From Elainella sp. Prado103 (GTDB lineage Bacteria; Cyanobacteriota; Cyanobacteriia; Elainellales; Elainellaceae), in assembly GCA_025454395.1 (NCBI GenBank), contig JALOOM010000009.1, positions 1-64,000 on the forward strand: a DNA stretch of 64,000 nt, in the 5' to 3' direction. The first letter of the stretch is position 1. Each line of letters begins with the position of its first letter. Made by a program: the position numbers and the translations under genes. Below are positions 19,058 to 28,716 of the stretch, one piece after another. The notes below the pieces were generated by a model that worked only from the letters and a program-made list of their open reading frames with translations, searched no databases and was not told the origin of the DNA.

Positions 19058-21730
19058 TTAGGAAGGGGAGGACGATAAACCGGCAGGCAACGAGGGTTGG
19101 ATGGATCGGTGCAGTCGATCGTGCAAGGTTTGGCAGGCTTGTTGCCAAGAGCGCTCGGCAGCCGCAGCGGCCGCAGCTTGTTGGATCTTGAGCCTGTGAT
19201 CCGGCTGAGCAATTAGTTTCGTCAGGGCGGTCAGCACAGCTTCCGTGAAGAAGTGCCCGGTGACATTCGGGATAATGATCCCAGTTTGCCCAGATTCGAT
19301 CGCTTCAGAGACGGCTCCTACCTCCGAGGCACAGACAATCACCCCAAGCCGCATCGCTTCCAACACCGTTAAGGGTAATCCCTCCCAATAGGACGGCAGC
19401 AGCAACACATCGGCCCAGGCATAAGCCTGATTGAGGGCTTCCTCGGTGAGGGCAGGGGGCTCAATCAAGGCAGCAACCGGCGCTAATTCGCTAGCGGCAT
19501 CCTGGTCTTTAACAATATTTTTCCCAACTAATCGCCACTCGATCGGCAGCGATCGGTTCTGCGCCGTGGTGACAATATCGACCAGTCGATCCAACCCTTT
19601 CTGCCGATCGAACCGGCCGATAAACAACACCCGCAGTGGGCGTTTCAGTGGTCTTTGCCAGCGTTCAGATAGCAGGGCAGCAGTGATGGCTGGATCGAGC
19701 GGATAGCCACAGGCATTGGGGACAACAACGATCTTGTCTTGGGGCACTCCCATGGCATGACACCAGCGGGCCATTTGGTGCGAGCAGGGAATCAGGAAAT
19801 CATAGGCATGTTCATAACCCAAAGCGAGATGGCTAAAGCCGTTGGAGCGGTTCCAGGGGGTGAGATCATGCACATGCAGTGAGGCGATCGTTTTGACCCC
19901 ATGCCGACGCAGGAGTCCCATTAGCCCATTGGCTGCAACACTATGGAAATTGATCACCGCATCTAACCAGGTCATCATCCCCAAGACTTGTTGGTGATCT
20001 CCCTGTTCAGACCAATTGTCGTAGGTGCTACCTAGATAGCGTGAGCCCCCCCATTGATACATGGCAGGTTCATTCAAAAAATTAATGGTGTCAAACCCGT
20101 CAGCCCATTCTGGCAACTCCTGCATGTAGGTGTTGAAGACGAACAGATGCACCTGCCAACCCTGCTCTCGAAAAACACGGGCAATATTCAGGGCAACCTT
20201 CTCCACCCCACCAAATTCCACGATCGGTAAAATAAACCCTAGATGGCGTTGTTGAGGTTGGGTGAGCTTGGGATAAATCGTCTGACACTGGAGAGCATAT
20301 TGGGCATCTCGATAGGTTTCCGATCGGGGTGGAAAGTAATTGGTCTGCCAGTTCCATTTCGACTGAGATTGCCAAGTACGGGACTGCCGCTGTAGATCTT
20401 TTAATGTGGCTAGTAACTCATAGAGGGCTCCCCCTCGGAGTGAGCCCAAATCTTCTGGATCAGAGCCAGTGAGCTTCAGGTTAAATAGCTTGGGTTTGGG
20501 TTGGGATGTCATCAGGCTCTGGATCCATTCATCGCTACTGTCGCGCAAGCAGGCATCCAATAGCCGCGTGGTCGTCATCACCAAGTGATCGGTTTCGCCA
20601 ATCACAGGATGATCCGTATCAAGATACTCCGTGATGCGAATTTCAGGGGCAGATTCCCGTTCCAGCCTGAGGGTTGCCAGGTTAAAGTCAGCTTGGGCTT
20701 GCTCTAATCGCCAAAATGCCCAATGGAGCAGCTTCTGGTTCTGCAAAAATTGTAAAACCGCCTGCCGTGTGAACACCAGAAATGGGGCTCGATGGTGCCA
20801 AGTCGCTCCAATAAAGCCACAGCCGTAGCGAGCCTGGTAGTCTGGCAGGCTGATGGTGCGATCCAACTGGGCAGGATCGGCAGTCAGGACAATGGTGCCG
20901 GTATCTTTGAGAAAAATCGCGTAGCGGGGAGCTTCCTGATGCTCCAGAGAGAGAATTGCTTGGTGGGTGAAGAGGCGGCGATGTTTGCGGCGCATGTAGT
21001 CGATAATGCCGCTGCGATCACGCTCTGAGTCCCGTAGCATACTCTCCGGACGCTTGCGATATTGGAAGCCAAATTCGGGTAAATGTTGCCCGCGAAAGCC
21101 AGCTTCGATCGCCTGCCACCAAAATTCCCAGTCTTCAAACCCCAGTCTCATCGATTCATCGTAGCGGCAGCCCGCCTCAAAGACGCTGCGGCGCACCATA
21201 CTGCCTGCTTCACAGGTATTGAAATGCAGATGACGCAACACGCTGTAATCGCCGCGATAGTTTCCACTATCTTCATGCCCAAACATATGAATGGAGGGAT
21301 AGACCCAGCCCACCTCCGGTTGTTCCTGTAAAACCCGAAAGGCCCGATCGATCGTATGGGGGGTAATGCGATTGTCGGCATCCAACAGGTAAATCGCCTC
21401 CACCGATGCCCAGGTGGTGAGGGCAAAGTTGATGCCCGTGTTGCGAGCGGCACTCAATCCACCATTGGGGCGGGCCAGATAAATGACGCGATCGGGGTAG
21501 GCAGTAGCAAACTCTCGCCCAATCCGATCGGTTTCGGCAAAGGGGCAACCATCATTGACGATGACCACAGCGATCGGGAATTCGGTTTGTTGCTGCAGGG
21601 CACAGCAGATGGCTTCACCCACTAAAACGCTATGCTTATAAACCGGAATCACGATCGCGATCCGAGGGGCTAACCCGCTCTGGGTGTTGATCGCAGTGGG
21701 GATTGGGGTGGGGGTGATTGCACTCGTCAC
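19058..21730 (-). CDS. Bifunctional GT2-GT4 glycosyltransferase
   Basis: 890 residues. N-terminal GT2 domain (about 20-270): IAIVIPVYKHSVLVGEAI, VIVNDGCPF, IYLLDADNRITP (DxD) and the acceptor part FEDWEFWWQAIEAGFRG. A middle region (270-500) has unassigned sequence. The C-terminal GT4 domain (about 505-880) has HLGFILPIVEFGGVEKVALN, a VLFIGRFDRQKGLDRLVDI segment and the donor site YWEGLPLTVLEAMRLG. Two transferases in one chain suggest processive addition of alternating sugars. I chose GTG 21730 because AAGGAG lies five bases upstream; the frame extends to TTG 21751, inside a tandem repeat. The C-terminal Ala run (QQAAAAAAAERSW) is notable. Confidence 0.88.
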   Translation of the reverse strand: MTSAITPTPIPTAINTQSGLAPRIAIVIPVYKHSVLVGEAICCALQQQTEFPIAVVIVNDGCPFAETDRIGREFATAYPDRVIYLARPNGGLSAARNTGINFALTTWASVEAIYLLDADNRITPHTIDRAFRVLQEQPEVGWVYPSIHMFGHEDSGNYRGDYSVLRHLHFNTCEAGSMVRRSVFEAGCRYDESMRLGFEDWEFWWQAIEAGFRGQHLPEFGFQYRKRPESMLRDSERDRSGIIDYMRRKHRRLFTHQAILSLEHQEAPRYAIFLKDTGTIVLTADPAQLDRTISLPDYQARYGCGFIGATWHHRAPFLVFTRQAVLQFLQNQKLLHWAFWRLEQAQADFNLATLRLERESAPEIRITEYLDTDHPVIGETDHLVMTTTRLLDACLRDSSDEWIQSLMTSQPKPKLFNLKLTGSDPEDLGSLRGGALYELLATLKDLQRQSRTWQSQSKWNWQTNYFPPRSETYRDAQYALQCQTIYPKLTQPQQRHLGFILPIVEFGGVEKVALNIARVFREQGWQVHLFVFNTYMQELPEWADGFDTINFLNEPAMYQWGGSRYLGSTYDNWSEQGDHQQVLGMMTWLDAVINFHSVAANGLMGLLRRHGVKTIASLHVHDLTPWNRSNGFSHLALGYEHAYDFLIPCSHQMARWCHAMGVPQDKIVVVPNACGYPLDPAITAALLSERWQRPLKRPLRVLFIGRFDRQKGLDRLVDIVTTAQNRSLPIEWRLVGKNIVKDQDAASELAPVAALIEPPALTEEALNQAYAWADVLLLPSYWEGLPLTVLEAMRLGVIVCASEVGAVSEAIESGQTGIIIPNVTGHFFTEAVLTALTKLIAQPDHRLKIQQAAAAAAAERSWQQACQTLHDRLHRSIQPSLPAGLSSSPS

Positions 21731-21750
21731 AGGAACTCCTTTCCTCTCCA

Positions 21751-21835
21751 AATGTCTGATCTACCAAATGTCTGAATCTACCGAATGTCTGATCTACCGA
21801 ATGTCTGATCTACCGAATGTCTGAGCCAAATGTCC
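21751..21835. repeat. 16-bp tandem repeat, about five copies
   Basis: Units of AATGTCTGATCTACCG from 21751, one 17-bp variant, then a decaying copy to 21835. It sits just upstream of the GT2-GT4 start codon, in the 162-bp gap after the TPR gene at 21914. Confidence 0.85.
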
Positions 21836-21913
21836 GGGCAGTGGGTTAATTGGTCTGATGTTCACTCTGAGCGACCCAGGCGCTGTGAGATTTCAGATTA
21901 ATGAGATTTCAGA

Positions 21914-24328
21914 TTAAACGGCAGCTACGGTCTGATCGGCAGAGGGCATGGCTGCGATCGGTGGATCCAGGGTAATCTGAAAGCTTCGCCATCTGGCCCA
22001 AGCAAACCGTTCCGGACTGTCGGCAGGTAGACGGGTAGCGATCACCAGATGGCAGTGTTGGCTAGGCGGCTGGGCGATCGTGACTTGGATCTGTCGCGGG
22101 GTTCCAGGTTGGACGGCAATCCAATCAGACTGGGCCAACGTGGCGGCGGTGGCGGTGAAGCAGTGCTCCGGTTTGGCATCGGTTGGCAGGATCGCCATGG
22201 CATATTCCACGACTCCTGCCTCAGCATGTTCAGTGGCGACGGTGGCGGTCACGGCAGTGGTCTGAGGCGGGCACCCATAGGGTAGAAGGGCGATCGTCGG
22301 ACTATCAGAGCGCGGTTGAGTTTGAATTTTTTCGCCTTCGCCAATCACCAACAGGTAGGGCACCTCATCCGTCGGTAAGTTAGGCGTGACTTCCGTGACC
22401 CTGGCCAGGGTTGCCTGACCTAGATAACCTGAGGCAGATGGGGTTGGCAGTGGCTCAGAAGGATTTGATGCCACGGCATAGGGGCTGAGGCTGAGGCGGC
22501 TACCGGGTAACCCTGTCCACAATCGGAAAGCAAGGCTGCGATCGAAATGCCGATCGCCTGTTAGCAGTTGCGCTTCCGGAATGGGCTGAAGATCGCCCAA
22601 CGACAGACGTGGTGCTGGGCCAAGCTGGGTGTGCCATTCAATCACCAATTCCACATCTCGACGATAGCCAGCATCGATTTGGGGGAGATCAAGGGCGAGC
22701 CAGCCCGTCTGCAAATGCTCGTAAGGAATTTCCCAGCGGGCTAAGTCACTGTTTGCTTCAGGAACCCAAAGGGCGATCGTGAGGTGTCCTCTGGCGTGCA
22801 GATAGGTTTGAGCAATGTGAATTTCGACTTGGGCTAGACCACGGGAGGGGATGGGCAACAGTTGCCGGAGCCAGTAAACCCCCTGTTTCGTTTCGGGAAA
22901 GATCTGTTTTTTGCTGGCTTGATATTCGAAGGCAAGCTGGAGGGGGGGCAATTTGGCCTGACTGAGAAAAGCTTCTACGGAAACAAAGGTGTTATGGAGG
23001 TTTTCATGCAGGGTGCGGAGTTCGAGATATTGCTGTTGTAAGGTACTGAGGCGCTGGGCCATCTGGCGGGTTTCACCATTCAGTTGGTTAGCGATCTGTT
23101 GCCAAAAATTGGCTTTCAGTGCGATCGGGTGATCCGTCACATTCAACTGAATTGGGGTGGGCAACATGGGTGAGCCCGATCGCGTTTGCCACCACTGGAA
23201 GAGGGCTTCAAGCTGTTGCTGTCCGGCTGGCGATGCGACACAACATCCTAAAACAAACTGGGGCGCGAACTGAATTTCGACCCAGTCAGCCGCATCGGTC
23301 TGTCCCCAAGGCAGGAGCACCCCGGTCTGGCTGGCCATATCCCATTTAAAATGCAACAGGCTGAATTCGCCAGCAGGCAAGAGGGATCGCAGTGCCGGAA
23401 CTTCAGGGGTGGGAATGAGCAGTTTCAGGTCGGCGGAGTAGAGGGATTGTAAATGGGCCTGGCTGCCCCATAGTTTCAAGCCTGGACTGGCACTGGGTTG
23501 TTGGGAGGCTTGGCGGCGAGGGGCACCACTTTGCGGTGAAATGGGGGTTTGCAGGTCTGAAGTAAGCTGGGGTTGCAGGGATTCAGTGGGGGAGGATGGG
23601 CTGTTTGCTTGGTCTCGATCGACAAACCCTTTGGCTTGATTTTGCAGCGATCGATTCAACTTAGCTGCCACATCCACAATTTCGGCTGAGTTGGCAGGCA
23701 GTTGACTCACGGCTTGATAGGCGCTGACGGCCACTTCCCATTCACCCAGTTCAACCGCCACTTCGCCCAATAGATAGTAGGCAAAGGCATCCTCGGATTG
23801 AAGTTGAATGGCTTGCTTGAGGGCGGCTCCGGCGGCCAGTGGCTGCTCTAAATTGACGTAACAGCGGGCCAGATTTAACCAGTGCCAGATAAAGTTGGGA
23901 TGAATGGCGATGGCGCGCTGATAGGCTTCACTGGCCTCCTGCCAGCGCTCTTGACGAAACAGGATATCTGCCCGATGGACTTGAACTTGAAAATCGTGGC
24001 GTGTCGTTTGCCAAAACTCTGGATTGACCTCCGACAATTTGGCATAGAAATGGATCGCCTCTTCCAGCCGATTAACTTGACAGAGAGCCACTGAGAGATT
24101 GTGATAAGTCCAATCGTAGTGGGGATTGAGCTGTAAGGAGCGCTCATAGGCTGTGATCGCTTCTTCCCAACGCTGAAGTCCAAGTAACGCATCACCCGCA
24201 TAGGTGTGAGGTTCCCAAGTGGTTGGCTGCAATTCACTGGCTCGCTGACAACAAGACAGCATGTCTTCCCATTGCTGCTGCTCCCGATGATGCTCCGCCT
24301 GCTTCAAATAGGTTTCGATCGTTTCCAT
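21914..24328 (-). CDS. TPR protein with large uncharacterised C-terminal region
   Basis: 804 residues from ATG 24328; the longer frame to 24394 reads through a tandem repeat, so I reject it. Residues 1-230 are TPR units (WEPHTYAGDALLGLQRWEEAITAYERSL). Then comes a Ser/Gln/Pro-rich linker (about 245-305). The C-terminal 500 residues are beta-rich with a short coiled coil (MAQRLSTLQQQYLELRTLHENLHNTF, about 440-465). Segments such as GHLTIALWVPEANSDLARWEIPY and LSLGDLQPIPEA look like beta-sandwich domains. I do not recognise the family; a glycan-binding role is only inference. No membrane segment or signal. TPRs are near-identical in style to those of 29706-31481. Confidence 0.7.
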   Translation of the reverse strand: METIETYLKQAEHHREQQQWEDMLSCCQRASELQPTTWEPHTYAGDALLGLQRWEEAITAYERSLQLNPHYDWTYHNLSVALCQVNRLEEAIHFYAKLSEVNPEFWQTTRHDFQVQVHRADILFRQERWQEASEAYQRAIAIHPNFIWHWLNLARCYVNLEQPLAAGAALKQAIQLQSEDAFAYYLLGEVAVELGEWEVAVSAYQAVSQLPANSAEIVDVAAKLNRSLQNQAKGFVDRDQANSPSSPTESLQPQLTSDLQTPISPQSGAPRRQASQQPSASPGLKLWGSQAHLQSLYSADLKLLIPTPEVPALRSLLPAGEFSLLHFKWDMASQTGVLLPWGQTDAADWVEIQFAPQFVLGCCVASPAGQQQLEALFQWWQTRSGSPMLPTPIQLNVTDHPIALKANFWQQIANQLNGETRQMAQRLSTLQQQYLELRTLHENLHNTFVSVEAFLSQAKLPPLQLAFEYQASKKQIFPETKQGVYWLRQLLPIPSRGLAQVEIHIAQTYLHARGHLTIALWVPEANSDLARWEIPYEHLQTGWLALDLPQIDAGYRRDVELVIEWHTQLGPAPRLSLGDLQPIPEAQLLTGDRHFDRSLAFRLWTGLPGSRLSLSPYAVASNPSEPLPTPSASGYLGQATLARVTEVTPNLPTDEVPYLLVIGEGEKIQTQPRSDSPTIALLPYGCPPQTTAVTATVATEHAEAGVVEYAMAILPTDAKPEHCFTATAATLAQSDWIAVQPGTPRQIQVTIAQPPSQHCHLVIATRLPADSPERFAWARWRSFQITLDPPIAAMPSADQTVAAV

Positions 24329-24336
24329 AACGTTAA

Positions 24337-24448
24337 CAATGTTCTGGCAATTCTCTGGCAATGTTCTGGCAATTCTCTGGCAACTTTCTGGCAATGTTCT
24401 GGTGATTTTCTAGCAACTTTCTGGCAATGTCCGGTGATTTTCTGGCAA
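24337..24448. repeat. TTCTGGCAA tandem repeat array
   Basis: About ten imperfect 9-12 bp units of TTCTGGCAAT upstream of the TPR gene start at 24328. They fill about half of the 242-bp gap and create a spurious N-terminal extension in that frame. Confidence 0.8.
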
Positions 24449-24570
24449 ATTTACCGCTGGGCAAGCTTTCAATACACGGGAAATTCCACGAAAAATAGCT
24501 GATCTGCGGAAGCAGCCTGTAGAAATCCTACAAGCTGAATTGAACGCTTGATCGAACCTGTAAATGCTTT

Positions 24571-25680
24571 TTACCGTTTCTTCATCTGCTGGGCTGATAT
24601 AGGGCGAGAATCAGATGAATTTGAAGATTGTTTATGTTTTTGAGCTTCAGCTTCGGCTAGAAATTTTTGGGCTGCTTGATAATTGGGGTTAATGGCTAAG
24701 GCGCGTTGAAATTGCTCGATTGCTGCGGCCCATTCTCCCTGTTTCAACAGCACTTTACCCCACCCTTCATGGGCTCGAAATTGCTGAGCATCTTGCTGAA
24801 TTGCCTGCTGAAAAGCGGTTTCTGCTTCAGGAAATTGCCCTGTTCGCAAGTAAGCTCGGCCCAGTCCTTCGTAGGCAGTCGTATAGGTTTGATCGCAGGT
24901 AATTGCTTGTTGAAATGCCGCAATTGCCGCTGAAAAGTCTTCCTGTTTGAGATAAACTCGCCCTAGCATTTCATGGGTTTGGGCCAGATCAAACTGCAGA
25001 TCGAGAGCCTGGTGTAAATGATCGATCGCGGCTGCATATTGATGATTTCTAAAACAAGCAGTACTGGATTGTTGCAACTGTTTGATTCTTTTCGCCAAAG
25101 AAGGCTGGGGGTTGGGGCGATCGGCCTTGCTGCTGCGCTTAGGATGCGTTGAGTTGAGATCGGTCGTTCGGGGCTCAGTCGTCTCTGGTCGGGGCGCGAA
25201 GGGTTGGATCACATAATCTGCCTGCTCCAGCTCAGATTCAAACTCGATCCGAGCAATGGTCGGTAATGTTTCGCCCTTGGGAAGATGGCTGGGCAAGGCA
25301 TGATTTTTCCGCCTTTGGGGTGCTCCAGTCGCTGATTCTTCACCCCAAAAATGCTGCTGACCAATCCAAAGCAGGACTCCTATGACACAGAGCAGAATGA
25401 ATAATCCACCCAGCATCAGGAAAGCGGCACCCCACCCCAAAGCGCGAATCACCAGCCAGCAAATGACCCCATAAAAGAGTAGCAAGCCAGCCGAGAGCAG
25501 TAACCCCTGCTGGAGGGTAAGGGTCGGAGCTTCATAGGGGAGAGCCGCACCTTTTCCGCCTCGTTTTAGGGGAGCATTATAGTCCGCATTTTTGCTTCTT
25601 CTCAACCCGCCCATGCGTTTGGGGCGCTTGAATTCGGCCGCATTTGACTTGGATTGGGTACGAGATTTGGAATTAGGCAT
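24571..25680 (-). CDS. Membrane-anchored TPR protein
   Basis: 369 residues. The N-terminus is basic (KSRTQSKSNAAEFKRPKRMGGLRRSK). Two adjacent membrane helices follow, about 55-76 (GLLLSAGLLLFYGVICWLVIRA) and about 80-103 (AAFLMLGGLFILLCVIGVLLW). A polar linker then leads to four or five TPRs (about 200-350). With a basic start and a two-helix hairpin, both ends should face the cytosol, so it is the only obvious membrane anchor among the TPR proteins of the block. It could tether the pathway to the membrane (inference). ATG 25680; the sulfotransferase 25729-26481 ends 48 bp upstream. Confidence 0.75.
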   Translation of the reverse strand: MPNSKSRTQSKSNAAEFKRPKRMGGLRRSKNADYNAPLKRGGKGAALPYEAPTLTLQQGLLLSAGLLLFYGVICWLVIRALGWGAAFLMLGGLFILLCVIGVLLWIGQQHFWGEESATGAPQRRKNHALPSHLPKGETLPTIARIEFESELEQADYVIQPFAPRPETTEPRTTDLNSTHPKRSSKADRPNPQPSLAKRIKQLQQSSTACFRNHQYAAAIDHLHQALDLQFDLAQTHEMLGRVYLKQEDFSAAIAAFQQAITCDQTYTTAYEGLGRAYLRTGQFPEAETAFQQAIQQDAQQFRAHEGWGKVLLKQGEWAAAIEQFQRALAINPNYQAAQKFLAEAEAQKHKQSSNSSDSRPISAQQMKKR

Positions 25681-25728
25681 GACTCAAGATCCAGTGCAGT
25701 GCAATAAGTCAGTTGAGGGAATCACGAT

Positions 25729-26481
25729 TTAACGAACAGATGAGCGGGAGGAGAAGGTCGATCGGGCGAGCGGGGTAGAGAGATCGGGAACGATTTGTCG
25801 TAAGCGATCCCATTCTGCCAAGGTAACCTGGAGGAGCAGGGATTGCTGTAACCGTTCTGCCCGCATGGCTAGGGCTGTTTCATAGAGCACCATATCTTGT
25901 GCATTTAGATCGGCAATCTTTGCCATTAGATCTGGATTTAAGACGATCTGTCTCAACTGTTGAAAATAGTTAGGGTTAGGGTTGGTATTTTCGATCACGG
26001 GGTGAAATTTAGGCCAGCCTAAACAACGCTTCAGCTCTAATAGATCTTCGGTGAAGAACTCTTGAATCCCGACAAAATAGAATTCTGTTAAGGGCAATTC
26101 AGCCGTAAACGCCGTCATCACATTGCGAGCCTCGGTCAGTTGGGCATATTCCAATAAGCTCAAGTTTTGATCGACCACCTGCACATGAAGGGGATTATTG
26201 CGATCGTTAAAACTTTGGGAGAAAAAGTAATCCGAAATCACCCGAAAAATAGGATGTCGCAGCCAAACGATCTTTTTGGCATCGGGGAAATAAGGCAAAT
26301 ATTTACTGAGGGGATAGTGGCTATGTAACAGCTTGATTTTGAGCAATTGAGGATCGTTGGGCTCACAAGCTTGCCCGTCTAAATCTCGGTAGATCTGATC
26401 CGATCGATACACCTGGGTCAAAATCTCCCAAAACGCTGTACCCGCAGTTTTAGGAATATGAATGGATAGCACCTCTACCAT
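25729..26481 (-). CDS. Sulfotransferase family protein (short form)
   Basis: 250 residues starting almost on the PSB loop, VLSIHIPKTAGTAFWEILTQ (about 4-23), with the catalytic Lys. The 3'-phosphate motif is KIVWLRHPIFRVISDYFF (about 67-84). KIKLLHSHYPLSKYLPYFPDAKK before it is typical of Sulfotransfer_2 enzymes acting on carbohydrate. The C-terminal helix region ends in an unusual Ser/Arg-rich tail (STPLARSTFSSRSSVR). It starts 3 bp after the stop of the HAD-like/GT2 gene 26485-28587, so coupling is likely. Confidence 0.85.
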   Translation of the reverse strand: MVEVLSIHIPKTAGTAFWEILTQVYRSDQIYRDLDGQACEPNDPQLLKIKLLHSHYPLSKYLPYFPDAKKIVWLRHPIFRVISDYFFSQSFNDRNNPLHVQVVDQNLSLLEYAQLTEARNVMTAFTAELPLTEFYFVGIQEFFTEDLLELKRCLGWPKFHPVIENTNPNPNYFQQLRQIVLNPDLMAKIADLNAQDMVLYETALAMRAERLQQSLLLQVTLAEWDRLRQIVPDLSTPLARSTFSSRSSVR

Positions 26482-26484
26482 GCT

Positions 26485-28587
26485 TTACCCCCGCTGCCTC
26501 AAAATTTCCTGCACCATAGCACGAATGTCACCGCTGGCTCTAGCCAAGCTCAAAATGCTCGATAGTGGCAACTCTTCTGCATTCAAATGCCGCAATCCAC
26601 GATTTCGCACCACGGTATCAAAGAGCTGGTGTTTGGAAATGGCTCCATACACGGAGTTAGAGTAATCGCCTGTTTTTTGATAGTCCCGGTGATGATAATT
26701 GGCTAGCTTTTCCGGAATCACACCAATGTCATATTTCATCAAAAAGCGGAGGTTGAAATCCCAATCGCCGAGAACGGGTAAGCTTTCATCAAAGCCACCA
26801 ATTTCTTCGTAAACCGCCCGATCGAACAGGAAGCTAATCGGCGCAAACATATTACCGGAGGCCATTTCATAGAGCGGCACGGTCATGACCCAGTCTTGAT
26901 AGGGTGTGCTCTCCAGTAGTTCGACCTGATCGCCCAGAATTGCCTCAGACCAGCGGGTAGCATGGGTGATCACCCCTCGCATTGAGGGAACGGGCGGGTT
27001 TTCTAGAAAAGCGACCGTGCGTTGCAAAAATTCTGGTTGCCAAGTGTCATCATCATCGTGAATCACCAGATACTTCGACTGGGATGTTTGAATGCCGCGA
27101 TTGGAAGCTGCCTCCATGCCGATCGAATCAGGATGATGCACCACCCGCACTTGCCGCAGATCTACGGGTGACTGACGAAGGATTTGCTCGACTGCTTCTG
27201 CCTCACCCCCATCATTAACGACCACCCAAACGAAATCCCGTAAGGTCTGGGCGGCGACACTCTGGGCGGCTCGCTTCAGCAAAACGGGGCGATTTTTGGT
27301 GCGGGTAATGATCGCCACTTGAGGCAAGTCTGACAAAATGGTGAGTGGCTCCGTTTCTGGTTGGATGTCTGGCTCTTGTTTCGCAAAGAGAGCCTGTTTG
27401 GGGTGATAGTCTGTCGGATGATCCAGGGCAATTTGACCCTGCTTCCAGATCGCGTGCAAGAGGCGATCGTCTGGAGTGCGGTTGGCCAACCAACTGGTGC
27501 TGCGACAAACGACGGTGTTGGATTCTCGTTTGCCAAAGTCGGGCGATCGAGGGCGCACATCTAGTAAATCGACATCGCTGGGGGAAGGGAAGCGAATTTT
27601 CCGATCGAGAATTTGCCAGGCTGCACGGCTGTTGGAGCGAATATCCAGTAAAGTTTGGCGGCGGGTGATCGACTGAAAATACTGTAGAACCCCTGCATAG
27701 TGATGCTCGTTTGCTGTGGGCGAGCGATAGTCGAATTGGCGGCAGGGTTTTGGCGGCAAAACAGCACCAGAGTCCCCATCAGACACCAAATACTCCACGC
27801 TGGGCAGTTCCGGTTCCAGCAAATCTTCGATGATGTGGTGGTGATAGTGAATGCAGGTGGCAGGCTGTTTGGGATCATAGGCGGCTGACTCAAACATCAG
27901 CCCGATCGCATTAAAGAAATGCCAGTTCTGGTGAGGGGCTCCCATGCGACCAAAATAAAGCCCCTGCCAATCGATTTCTGGAAACCCTTCCATCAGCAGC
28001 CTCTGGGTGGTCGCCTGCCAACCACTGTCTACCAGAACTGCAACGGGAGCTTGCTGCACCAATGCTTCAATTTGCTGCTTAAACAGGGTTGATTGTTGGT
28101 TGTAATGCTGCCGCAATCGATCGGCAAAGCCACTGCTGTGGGAGAAAATAGCCTCCAGCAGTTGGGGCGAAGGCTGGCTACCAAGCTGGGACTTAAAGGC
28201 GCTAGTAAAGCTGAGATCGAGCCCCCCCAGTTCATCCGCTGGGAGCAGGCAGGGCAACATTGTGGTGACGGTCGTATAGCCGAATTCTTTGGCGAGAATC
28301 TGAAACGTCGCCTGTGGGTTGCGCACAAACAGCCCTTTCGCCGTCATGAAGCGGGAAGTCCAGAATAGTTGGTGGGGATTGGCGGGCGGATCAAATCCTT
28401 GGGAAGCGAGAAACAGCTCATAGAGATATTGCAGCCGCAGTCCAGCTCGCGTGCAGAACAGAAAAACTGTAGAGCGATCGTCAAAGGCGAGAAAGTGGGT
28501 GTGTAGCCGATGGCAAAAATCGAAAAAGATGGGGCCTAAGATCTCATAGCCCAACTGGATTCGCTGAGCTGGCATGTCCTGGTGCAT
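26485..28587 (-). CDS. HAD-associated domain fused to GT2 glycosyltransferase
   Basis: 700 residues. About 1-360 match the second half of COG5610-type HAD/glycosyltransferase proteins (QLGYEILGPIFFDFCHRLH; VFLFCTRAGLRLQYLYELFL; APVAVLVDSGWQATTQRLL). The catalytic DxD core of a HAD enzyme is absent from it. From about 420 there is a GT2 domain: VAIITRTKNRPVLLKRAAQSV, VVVNDGG, the DxD-like VIHDDDDTWQPEFL, and GDWDFNLRFLM. The missing HAD catalytic half is encoded by the next gene upstream, 28717-29619, so the two look like a split version of one larger protein. Coupled to the downstream sulfotransferase gene by a 3-bp gap. Confidence 0.8.
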   Translation of the reverse strand: MHQDMPAQRIQLGYEILGPIFFDFCHRLHTHFLAFDDRSTVFLFCTRAGLRLQYLYELFLASQGFDPPANPHQLFWTSRFMTAKGLFVRNPQATFQILAKEFGYTTVTTMLPCLLPADELGGLDLSFTSAFKSQLGSQPSPQLLEAIFSHSSGFADRLRQHYNQQSTLFKQQIEALVQQAPVAVLVDSGWQATTQRLLMEGFPEIDWQGLYFGRMGAPHQNWHFFNAIGLMFESAAYDPKQPATCIHYHHHIIEDLLEPELPSVEYLVSDGDSGAVLPPKPCRQFDYRSPTANEHHYAGVLQYFQSITRRQTLLDIRSNSRAAWQILDRKIRFPSPSDVDLLDVRPRSPDFGKRESNTVVCRSTSWLANRTPDDRLLHAIWKQGQIALDHPTDYHPKQALFAKQEPDIQPETEPLTILSDLPQVAIITRTKNRPVLLKRAAQSVAAQTLRDFVWVVVNDGGEAEAVEQILRQSPVDLRQVRVVHHPDSIGMEAASNRGIQTSQSKYLVIHDDDDTWQPEFLQRTVAFLENPPVPSMRGVITHATRWSEAILGDQVELLESTPYQDWVMTVPLYEMASGNMFAPISFLFDRAVYEEIGGFDESLPVLGDWDFNLRFLMKYDIGVIPEKLANYHHRDYQKTGDYSNSVYGAISKHQLFDTVVRNRGLRHLNAEELPLSSILSLARASGDIRAMVQEILRQRG

Positions 28588-28716
28588 GACGATGGAATAC
28601 TCCTGTAAATGTGCTCCCTGGATGAGGTAGATGGGATCAATAACGCAATGAAAGAAACAAAGGTACTACTCAATAAATGGTCAACAAATGACCCGATGGC
28701 TCAGTTCAGAAACCCG

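Noticed and set aside
19044-19148. Longer N-terminus for the sulfotransferase at 18225
   Set aside because: It would overlap the end of the GT2-GT4 gene and adds sequence without family similarity; ATG 19043 is a natural start.
24329-24394. N-terminal extension of the TPR protein at 21914
   Set aside because: The extension is translated tandem repeat; TPR-like sequence begins right after ATG 24328.
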